Assembly: GCA_016927965.1 (NCBI GenBank)
Contig: JAFGLP010000052.1
Span: forward strand, 1 to 28,298
Source of the DNA: Dehalococcoidia bacterium
Lineage (GTDB): Bacteria; Chloroflexota; Dehalococcoidia; GIF9; UBA5629
DNA: 28,298 bases
Direction of reading: 5' to 3'
Part shown: positions 17,457-23,740 of the stretch, one piece after another
How the letters are laid out: each line of letters opens with the position of its first letter
How positions within the stretch are numbered: the first letter of the stretch is position 1
Notes under the pieces: generated by a model
What the model was told of the DNA's origin: nothing
Database searches by the model: none
Seen by the model: only the letters and a program-made list of their open reading frames with translations
Made by a program: the position numbers and the translations under genes

Positions 17457-19355
17457 CTATTTCGGGATGTCCCATATTTTAATAGTAGTGGACACGGTAC
17501 CCTTCCTGCCGTCACGATAGGTGATCGACGCGTCAACATTCAGAGAATCCTGGCTGTTGTATATGGCGTCAATTACAGGCTTATATCTAATCTCCATAAA
17601 CTCACGCCTTAACTTCCTGGTCCTGGTCAACTCCGCTTCGTCAGGATCGAATTCTTTATGCAGCAGCATATACCGCCTGACTCTCGATAGTTCCGGCAAG
17701 TAGCTGTTTACCCTAGACAAGTCCTTTTGTATGAGGTCGGCTACTTCCTGCTTCTGGGAAAGGTCGACGAATGTAGTATAGGCTAAGCCTTTATGTTCAG
17801 CCCATTTACCGACCATGGCGAAATCAATGTTAATCATGGCTGCTACAAATGATTTATCTTTGCCGCCGATTACCATGGCGTCTTTTATAAAAGGGCTGAA
17901 TCTCAATCGTCCCTCGATATATTGAGGAGCGTATCTGGCGCCTGTGACCAGAGTACCCATATGTTCAAGCCTGTCCAGAAAAATCAGGTGGCCTTTCTCG
18001 TTAATATTTACGGCATCCCCAGTATGGCACCAGCCTGATTTTTTAACCGACAAGGTCTTTTGAGGCTCATTAAGATATTCCTTAAAAGTGCAGTCACTTC
18101 GTACCAGCAACTCTCCTTCGGCTGTTATTCTGACCTCAACTCCTTGTGCAGGTCGACCAACGCTTTGAAAATCTATCTCTCCTTTGCTATGCGATGAGAT
18201 AAATCCGGCCTCAGTACTGGCATAGGTTTGACGCAGCTCTATGCCGATGGCATGGATAAGTTTAAAAGTATCCAGGCTTAAAACGGAACTCCCTGTTACT
18301 GCGAATCTAACATCACTTAATCCCAGCCTGTCCTTTAAAGGCTTTAGTAACAAAGCATTGGCGATAGTATAAAGCGTTCTCCAAAATAAATCTGGCTGTT
18401 GATTCTGAAAATTAAGATCTGCTATTTTGTAGCCTACTGGTACCAGCATATGATATGCAAATCTCTTAAGAGGATGGGCATCCGTCATCTTAACCTGAAT
18501 ATCGCTGACCAGACTTTCCCATTGGCGGGGACCATATATGGCAAAATCAGGTCCAACCTCACGCGTATCCTCTGCTATGGTTTCGGGCTCTTCAGCAAAG
18601 TTAAGTCGGGCGCCGGTGAGCAGGTGTGGTATGGTTGCGAAATAGCTGTCGCCTACCCAGGCCGCCGGGAAATTGGAGATCAGGTCATCTTTCTTATCAA
18701 GAGGGTATACGCTGATAAAACCGCGAGCAGTCTGAATCAATGCTTTATGAGTCAGGATAGCTCCTTTCGGCAAGCCGGTCGTCCCGGAAGTGTAATATAT
18801 GAATGCCGTATCGTCAGCCTGCCCCAAAGCTACGTTATTTTCAAACACCTGAGCGTTGCTTTCTGTGTAATTCCTTCCGGCCTGAATGACTTTATCAAAG
18901 CTTATCAGTATGGGATCGTCGTAATTATTAAGGCCTTTAGGATCCCAATAGATTATTTTTTTCAGTGCAGGAAGTTCATCCCTGATCTCTAAAAATTTAT
19001 CTGTCTGTTCTTGGTCATTTACTATGGCAAAAGATGCTCCTGAATGGCTGGCTATATATTTGAGTTCCGAAGGGATCGAGTCAACGAATGCCCCGGTTGC
19101 TATTCCTCCGGCAGCCTGTACGCCAAATTCTCCCCAGAACCATTCCGGTTCATTATCGCCGATGATACACACTACATCTCCTCTCTGCAGCCCAAGACTG
19201 ACCAGGCCGAGGGAGAAATACTTGACGTTCTCGTAGTATTCTTTCCAGTTGTATTTATGCCAGATGCCGCGCCGTTTGAAGCACATGGCAATCTGGTTAC
19301 CGCGCTTGCGATAATTATCCTGTATCAGTTGTGGGATCGTATAAATATTAGTCAT
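17457..19355 (-). CDS. AMP-forming long-chain-type acyl-CoA synthetase
   Basis: Activates a carboxylic acid with ATP and CoA to an acyl-CoA, AMP and pyrophosphate. The 632 residues match the long FadD15/COG1022 group. The P-loop is YTSGTTGLPKG (188-198), the A5 motif reads YASTEAG, the A7 motif HTGDAV, and TRTRKLRR near the C terminus supplies the A10-region lysine. Its place directly upstream of livH, with a 4-base gap, is the arrangement common in Liv-ligase clusters, where the ligase traps the imported acid. The true substrate (fatty, branched or aryl acid) is not readable from sequence. No clear Shine-Dalgarno precedes the ATG, and a strong hairpin lies about 40 bases upstream. Confidence 0.9.
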   Translation of the reverse strand: MTNIYTIPQLIQDNYRKRGNQIAMCFKRRGIWHKYNWKEYYENVKYFSLGLVSLGLQRGDVVCIIGDNEPEWFWGEFGVQAAGGIATGAFVDSIPSELKYIASHSGASFAIVNDQEQTDKFLEIRDELPALKKIIYWDPKGLNNYDDPILISFDKVIQAGRNYTESNAQVFENNVALGQADDTAFIYYTSGTTGLPKGAILTHKALIQTARGFISVYPLDKKDDLISNFPAAWVGDSYFATIPHLLTGARLNFAEEPETIAEDTREVGPDFAIYGPRQWESLVSDIQVKMTDAHPLKRFAYHMLVPVGYKIADLNFQNQQPDLFWRTLYTIANALLLKPLKDRLGLSDVRFAVTGSSVLSLDTFKLIHAIGIELRQTYASTEAGFISSHSKGEIDFQSVGRPAQGVEVRITAEGELLVRSDCTFKEYLNEPQKTLSVKKSGWCHTGDAVNINEKGHLIFLDRLEHMGTLVTGARYAPQYIEGRLRFSPFIKDAMVIGGKDKSFVAAMINIDFAMVGKWAEHKGLAYTTFVDLSQKQEVADLIQKDLSRVNSYLPELSRVRRYMLLHKEFDPDEAELTRTRKLRREFMEIRYKPVIDAIYNSQDSLNVDASITYRDGRKGTVSTTIKIWDIPK

Positions 19356-19392
19356 AGCATTACTTGCTAAGGGAGGCGATTTGTGGAGTACA

Positions 19393-19431
19393 GACCGCCG
19401 AGACTATGAAAGTCTAAACTGTTCGGCGGTC
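19393..19431. other. Stable hairpin at the aminotransferase-ligase junction
   Basis: GACCGCCG (19393-19400) pairs perfectly with CGGCGGTC (19424-19431). Inside it AGACT (19401-19405) and AGTCT (19411-19415) form a second stem with a 5-base loop. The TAG stop of the aminotransferase lies within the structure. No T-run follows on the operon strand, so it is not a classical terminator. It could slow decay, mark an RNA cleavage site or cause partial termination ahead of the ligase and liv genes. Confidence 0.6.
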
Positions 19432-20591
19432 TTTCTAAAGCCGAAAAGAGAACCCTCAAGAGTCTTGTGGCTGACACAATACGAAATTCTAAAATAACCC
19501 GGGGTACCAAATCCATGGCCCGGTACAGTAAGAACATTATGCTTCTGCAATTCGTGGACAAATTCTATGTCGTTTTCGATAGGCGTCTTGGGAAACATAT
19601 AAAATGCGCCTTGTGGTTTAACCAGCTTATACCCCATATCAGTCAGATTATTATACATGAAATCGCGTTTCTCTTGATACTCAGGAATAGAAACAGTTAT
19701 GTGCTGAAGGTGGCGGACAATATTTTGCATCAGAGCAGGAGCATTCACAAAACCCAGGATTCTATTGCAGAATATCAACCCGTTTACCAGTTCGTCCTTA
19801 TTTTCTATATCTGGATTAACCGCTATATAGCCGATACGTTCTCCTGGAAGCGCCAGGTCCTTAGAATGGGAGGTTGCAATAAAACTCCTGTGATACATTT
19901 TTAGCACCGGCACGTATTGAAGCCCATCGTACACAAGGCTGCTGTACGCTTCATCGCTTATCAGGTAGATACATGAATCAAACTGTTTTTCTTTTCTTGA
20001 AAGAAGATCGAGTAATTTTGCTATGAAATTATCCGTGTAAACAACGCCAGTAGGATTATTGGGGGCATTGATAATTACTGATTTCGTTTTAGCATTAATA
20101 TGTTTTTCCAGTTCATCCAGGTCCGGCATAAAATGGTCATCAGTCTTAACAACACAGGTTTTTCCACCATGATTATCTATATAGTTGTCATATTCCATGA
20201 AATAAGGAGCAAATACAATTACCTCTTCACCGGCATTAAGAACGGTTTTCAAGATGACGTTTATTGCTCCCGCCGCCCCGACTGTCATTACAATATCCTG
20301 TGCTGTTATCTTTATGCCGTTTTCCAAGGCGACTTGTTTGGCGATTGATTCCCTGGTTTCATGATAGCCGGCATTTTCCATATAACGGTGCATCCCGGAT
20401 ATGGGGTTGTTGCAGATTTCTCTTAATGCGTGTTTAAATTCCGCAGGAGGTTCGATAATAGGGTTGCCCAAAGAAAGATCAAAAACCTTGTGTTCACCAT
20501 GTTTTTTCTTGAGGACTGCCGCTTCTTCGAACATGCGCCTTGTCCACGAACCGTCGGCCATTCGCTTGCGGACATTATCAGAGATTGACAC
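19404..20591 (-). CDS. Pyridoxal phosphate-dependent class I aminotransferase
   Basis: Transfers an amino group between an amino acid and a 2-oxo acid in the cytoplasm. Fold type I residues are all present: N179 in NAPNNPTG, D213 and Y216 in ISDEAYSSL, the Schiff-base lysine K244 in SHSKDLALPGERIGY, R252, and the substrate carboxylate arginine R368 in GYFRISYC. The 395 residues fit COG0436. The start is GTG (20591) with GGGAGGT about 8 bases upstream, and it overlaps iorB by 14 bases. Tight coupling to iorAB suggests it makes the 2-oxo acid that IorAB oxidises, perhaps from an aromatic or branched amino acid (inference). Confidence 0.9.
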   Translation of the reverse strand: MSISDNVRKRMADGSWTRRMFEEAAVLKKKHGEHKVFDLSLGNPIIEPPAEFKHALREICNNPISGMHRYMENAGYHETRESIAKQVALENGIKITAQDIVMTVGAAGAINVILKTVLNAGEEVIVFAPYFMEYDNYIDNHGGKTCVVKTDDHFMPDLDELEKHINAKTKSVIINAPNNPTGVVYTDNFIAKLLDLLSRKEKQFDSCIYLISDEAYSSLVYDGLQYVPVLKMYHRSFIATSHSKDLALPGERIGYIAVNPDIENKDELVNGLIFCNRILGFVNAPALMQNIVRHLQHITVSIPEYQEKRDFMYNNLTDMGYKLVKPQGAFYMFPKTPIENDIEFVHELQKHNVLTVPGHGFGTPGYFRISYCVSHKTLEGSLFGFRKTAEQFRLS

Positions 20592-21195
20592 TTAATGCTA
20601 CCTCCCTACCCTTTTCAAAGGCGCACAGATTAATATCCAGTATTTTGGCGGGTAATTGCTGTGTAATCACCTGTTTCCATATTGCCGTATCTATTGGAAT
20701 GGACAAAAAATGTGACAGGAAACCCAGCATAAAAATATTCAGTGTCCTGATATCACCCAGTTGTGCGGCTTGCTTTGACCCGTCAATAAGGTACACATGG
20801 GAGGTCTTTTGCCGGACAGCATTGATAATTTCCTGTTCATCAGGGTATCGTTGTGTCCCCAGTGAAATTGAAAGGGGGTGAATTCCCAGATCATTTATGA
20901 TTACCAGTCCATCCTGTTTAATATAATTCGTCCAACGTGCTGCTTCCAGCTTCTCAAATGCCAGGAGTATATCCGCTTCCCCCGGATTAATCAAAGGCGC
21001 CCAAACTTTCTTGCCGATACGTAAATGACTGGTAACGCTACCGCCGCGCTGTGCCATACCCAGCGTGTCTGTCTTTTTAACATCCATGCCAATTGCAAGA
21101 GCCACTTCACCTAAAATATCACTGGCCAGGATTGTACCCTGTCCTCCCACTCCGACCATTAAAATATCCTGTTTGCTTTGTTCCAATGTACTCAC
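20578..21195 (-). CDS. iorB: Indolepyruvate ferredoxin oxidoreductase beta subunit
   Basis: Gamma-domain-type subunit that, with IorA, oxidatively decarboxylates aryl-2-oxo acids to aryl-acyl-CoA, reducing ferredoxin. The N terminus has the family ILMVGVGGQGTILAS and the segment KKTDTLGMAQRGGSVTSHLR. I start it at GTG 21195 (205 residues), which forms a GTGA overlap with the iorA stop and has GGAAGGA upstream. An ATG at 21360 in the same frame would add 55 residues read inside the iorA ferredoxin region and is not credible. Confidence 0.93.
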   Translation of the reverse strand: MSTLEQSKQDILMVGVGGQGTILASDILGEVALAIGMDVKKTDTLGMAQRGGSVTSHLRIGKKVWAPLINPGEADILLAFEKLEAARWTNYIKQDGLVIINDLGIHPLSISLGTQRYPDEQEIINAVRQKTSHVYLIDGSKQAAQLGDIRTLNIFMLGFLSHFLSIPIDTAIWKQVITQQLPAKILDINLCAFEKGREVALSVNL

Positions 21196-23018
21196 CTGCT
21201 GTCCTTCCCTGTCGATGGTGCAATAGCCTGTTTGGGGCATAGCTGCTCGCAGATAGCGCATTCGTCTCCCATGCAAGTTGTGGCATCTATATGCAGTTCC
21301 CCGTCTTGTTTCTGGATTGCCGGGCAGCCAATCATCAGGCATACGCCGCAATCGTTGCATTTCTCAACGTCGACTTGCCTTGGATTTTTATGCTTTTTAT
21401 TGGCAACAGCGCATTTTCCCCTGACAATTACAACTGATAAAGCCGGGTTATCCAGCGCTGACCGTATTGCTCCTCTGACCGCCTTAATGTCGAACGAATC
21501 AACTACGTGAACATCTTTGACGCCCACGCCGCGCACGACGCTTTCAATATCAACTTTAGTTGTGGTATAGCCCTGGGCTGAAATGCCGGACCCGGGATGG
21601 TCCTGATGGCCGGTCATTGCAGTTGTCCCATTATCCAGGACTATAACGGTAATCTTTGAGTCGTTATATACTGCATCCACTATTCCGGTGATACCTGAAT
21701 GCATAAATGTGGAGTCTCCTATAACCGCCGCTATATGACTGCTAACCCCCGCTTTCTCAAGCCCGATGGCTTGTCCGATGCTGGCGCCCATACATGCGGT
21801 GGTATCCATAGCACGAAGGGGCGGATAAGTTGCCAATGTGTAGCATCCGATATCACCAGTAATGATCAGCTTGGATTCTGCTTCGGATTTTCCGTTGGCG
21901 TCGAGTACCTTGCTGCGCTGGCCGATTGTACTCAAGACAAAGAACGCTCCCGCATGCGGGCAACCCGGGCATAATAGAGGAGGCCTTCCGGGCAGATCCT
22001 TAATAGTATTGACTTCAGCGGCCTGGATTGAGCCGTTTATCATGCCTGCCTTAATAGAGGCGTGTTGCACGGTTGATTTATTCAGTTCACCGTGCCTCGG
22101 GAGGTGAGACTTTCCTTCTACGTGGATACCCAGGATTTTAATATTTTCTTCAAGGAAGGGATCCAATTCCTCAATGACGAAAAGCTTTTTTACCCGTTCC
22201 GAAAACTGATGAAGAAGTTTTGGCGGCAGGGGATATGTCATACCTAATTTCAAGAAACTGGCACCCGCAAATACTTCGCGTGCATACTGGTAACCAACAC
22301 CACTGGAGATAATGCCGATCCTATCAGATCCTTCCTCCATATAATTGATAGGCGTGGTTTCAGCATATTCAACCAGATCAATCATTCGCTTATGCATATG
22401 AGGTACACGAACGCGGGCATGTGTCGGCAGCATAACGTATTTTTCCACATTGTGATGGAAGCGTTTTGTTCTCTGTTGTCGTTCTTTATCTTTATCTAAT
22501 TCGACAACTGACTTGGAATGAGCAACCCGGGTAGTGATCCTGAAAAGTACCGGTGTATCATATTTTTCGCTGATATGAAAGGCAATCTGTATGAAATCAT
22601 AGGCTTCCTGGCTATCGGCCGGCTCAAGCATGGGAATCCTGGCCAGCTTGGCAAAATGCCGGTTATCCTGTTCACCCTGTGAACTATGTATACCCGGGTC
22701 GTCTGCGGAAATCACCACCAGCCCTCCATGGATACCGGTTGTTGCTGCGGCCATAAATGGATCAGCGGCAACGTTTAAACCGACGTGCTTCATGGAAACA
22801 ATGGTCCTGACACCGGCATATGAAGCTCCCAGGCCGACTTCCATAGCTACCTTTTCATTAGTCGACCATTCAGCATAAATATCATTATAGCGTGCAAGAT
22901 TTTCCAATATCTCGGTACTGGGGGTACCAGGATAGGCCGAGGCTACCATAATACCTGCATGGTAAGCGCCGGTTGAAATAGCTTCATTCCCAGAAAGTAG
23001 CCTGCGAACTTTTTTCAT
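21192..23018 (-). CDS. iorA: Indolepyruvate ferredoxin oxidoreductase alpha subunit
   Basis: Catalytic thiamine-pyrophosphate subunit, 608 residues. In order: the pyrimidine-binding domain starting with LLSGNEAISTGAYHAG and SAYPGTPSTEI (28-38), the typical LCPGCPHAGAFF (349-360), the TPP motif GDIGCYTLATYPPL (388-401) through GDSTFMHSGITG (434-445) to LDNGTTAMTG (461-470), and a C-terminal 2x[4Fe-4S] domain. Its cysteines are C554/C557/C560/C565 and C582/C587/C590/C594, the last set with a CX4C spacing. The products are acyl- or aryl-CoA, CO2 and reduced ferredoxin. It is the first gene of the operon, about 30 bases downstream of a good promoter; its Shine-Dalgarno is weak. Confidence 0.95.
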   Translation of the reverse strand: MKKVRRLLSGNEAISTGAYHAGIMVASAYPGTPSTEILENLARYNDIYAEWSTNEKVAMEVGLGASYAGVRTIVSMKHVGLNVAADPFMAAATTGIHGGLVVISADDPGIHSSQGEQDNRHFAKLARIPMLEPADSQEAYDFIQIAFHISEKYDTPVLFRITTRVAHSKSVVELDKDKERQQRTKRFHHNVEKYVMLPTHARVRVPHMHKRMIDLVEYAETTPINYMEEGSDRIGIISSGVGYQYAREVFAGASFLKLGMTYPLPPKLLHQFSERVKKLFVIEELDPFLEENIKILGIHVEGKSHLPRHGELNKSTVQHASIKAGMINGSIQAAEVNTIKDLPGRPPLLCPGCPHAGAFFVLSTIGQRSKVLDANGKSEAESKLIITGDIGCYTLATYPPLRAMDTTACMGASIGQAIGLEKAGVSSHIAAVIGDSTFMHSGITGIVDAVYNDSKITVIVLDNGTTAMTGHQDHPGSGISAQGYTTTKVDIESVVRGVGVKDVHVVDSFDIKAVRGAIRSALDNPALSVVIVRGKCAVANKKHKNPRQVDVEKCNDCGVCLMIGCPAIQKQDGELHIDATTCMGDECAICEQLCPKQAIAPSTGKDSR

Positions 23019-23056
23019 AATCAGGCAGTGTCTCTAAACGTTAAATACAAAGCATA

Positions 23057-23086
23057 ATTATAATGATTAATGGGTATTTAATTCAA
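23057..23086 (-). promoter_or_regulatory. Promoter of the iorAB-aminotransferase-ligase-liv operon
   Basis: On the minus strand TTGAAT (23086-23081), an 18-base spacer and a perfect TATAAT (23062-23057). Transcription would start near 23050, about 32 bases before the iorA ATG. The sequence TAACGTTTAGAG (23043-23032) lies just after the predicted start site and recurs in the GYD gene leader. Confidence 0.6.
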
Positions 23087-23099
23087 TGTGGTGGAAAGT

Positions 23100-23399
23100 T
23101 TAAAAAACCTGTGGCTTCTTTTTGAGTGTATCAATTAGTTTGTCAAGGGGTATTGCGGGAAGGGTGAGGCTTTGAAGCCCCCCGGCAGACAAGTGAATGG
23201 CCAGTTCCGCCGCCTTTTCGTTGCTGGGAGCTTCGACGATGTTGACGAAATCGTACTGGCCCAATAAGGCATACTGAGCGATGATTTTCACGCCCATGTA
23301 TTCAACTTCTTTATTTAATTCCTTCAGTTTTTCAGGGTACTCTTCGATAGCTTTTCTTCCCTCGCCTGTCAGTGTCGAAAGCATTAAGTATATTGCCAT
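23100..23399 (-). CDS. GYD domain-containing protein
   Basis: A 99-residue soluble protein with the ferredoxin-like alpha-beta layout of the GYD family: a first strand MAIYLMLSTLT, a helix with GRKAIEEYPEKLKEL, a strand with VKIIAQYALLGQYDFVNIVEAP (GYD becomes GQYD, near residues 47-50), then a helix and LPAIPLDKL. Members are related to dimeric alpha-beta barrel and Lrp/AsnC effector-domain folds; no biochemical role is settled. It has a perfect GAGGAGG before the ATG and its own promoter. It lies upstream of iorA on the same strand and divergent from the TRAP operon. Confidence 0.85.
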   Translation of the reverse strand: MAIYLMLSTLTGEGRKAIEEYPEKLKELNKEVEYMGVKIIAQYALLGQYDFVNIVEAPSNEKAAELAIHLSAGGLQSLTLPAIPLDKLIDTLKKKPQVF

Positions 23400-23460
23400 G
23401 ACAGCCTCCTCTTATTTATTACCTTGGTAAAAATTACAACAAGCAGAATAACGTGCTAGT

Positions 23461-23479
23461 GCTCTAAATGTTATAGAGC
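23461..23479. repeat. Inverted repeat GCTCTA-N7-TAGAGC in the GYD leader
   Basis: A perfect 6-base dyad with a 7-base centre. On the minus strand it would begin about 5 to 10 bases after the predicted start site of the GYD transcript. It contains TAACATTTAGAG, which matches the iorA leader box at 23043-23032 in 11 of 12 positions. It may be an operator or a small RNA hairpin. Confidence 0.5.
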
Positions 23480-23490
23480 GATATCAAAGT

Positions 23491-23520
23491 ATTTTAACAT
23501 TATAAATCCAATTCTGTTAA
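23491..23520 (-). promoter_or_regulatory. Promoter of the GYD gene
   Basis: On the minus strand TTAACA (23520-23515), an 18-base spacer and TAAAAT (23496-23491), each one base from consensus. The start would be near 23484, giving a leader of about 85 bases. Its -35 is one base away from the TTGACA of the divergent strand, so the two promoters are back to back. Confidence 0.5.
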
Positions 23521-23521
23521 C

Positions 23522-23560
23522 TTGACAGGCTTGCAGAAATGTCAGGTAATATAATATACT
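23522..23560 (+). promoter_or_regulatory. Promoter region of the TRAP operon
   Basis: TTGCAG (23532-23537), a 17-base spacer and TATACT (23555-23560) give the best fit. A second arrangement is TTGACA (23522-23527), 19 bases and TAATAT (23547-23552). TGACA (23523-23527) and TGTCA (23540-23544) form an inverted repeat across the -35 that could be an operator. The 12-mer ATATAATATACT (23549-23560) also forms the -10 of the nuo promoter. Confidence 0.5.
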
Positions 23561-23566
23561 GATTTG

Positions 23567-23740
23567 AGTTTTATTTTTAGTATCGGTTTTATGCACGCTA
23601 ATAACTATATCTATCGAAGGTGACTCTGGATAAGTTGCCGCAACCCCGCGGCAATGCTGGAGTCACGTATCCCACCAAAACAAAGATCCTTTAGCCTTGG
23701 TTGTTGTCCAAAATATTTCTTTTAAGAGGAGGTACTGTCT
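23567..23740 (+). promoter_or_regulatory. Structured 5' leader of the TRAP operon (candidate cis-acting RNA)
   Basis: A leader of about 170 bases without a gene. GTGACTC (23620-23626) pairs with GAGTCAC (23660-23666), and within it TTGCCGC (23635-23641) pairs with GCGGCAA (23648-23654) around the loop AACCCC. The 8-base internal bulge contains GGATA (23628-23632), exactly complementary to TATCC (23668-23672) on the 3' side, which allows a pseudoknot. TCCTTT (23687-23692) can pair with AGAGGA (23725-23730) in the Shine-Dalgarno. I do not recognise the consensus of any known riboswitch. No T-run follows the hairpin, so control would be of translation rather than termination. Confidence 0.5.

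Noticed and set aside
17453..17539. N-terminal extension of livH to 17539
   Set aside because: It lies inside the upstream ligase gene; the ATG at 17452 directly after the ligase stop gives a normal LivH start.
18399..18992. 197-codon open frame on the plus strand within the ligase gene
   Set aside because: It is antisense to a gene with all adenylate-forming motifs, has no recognisable domain and no ribosome site.
21196..21360. N-terminal extension of iorB to 21360
   Set aside because: It is a shifted reading of the IorA ferredoxin domain; GTG 21195 with a GTGA overlap is the normal arrangement.
23620..23666. The TRAP leader hairpin as an intrinsic terminator
   Set aside because: The sequence after the stem is ACC- and A-rich with no T-run on the plus strand.
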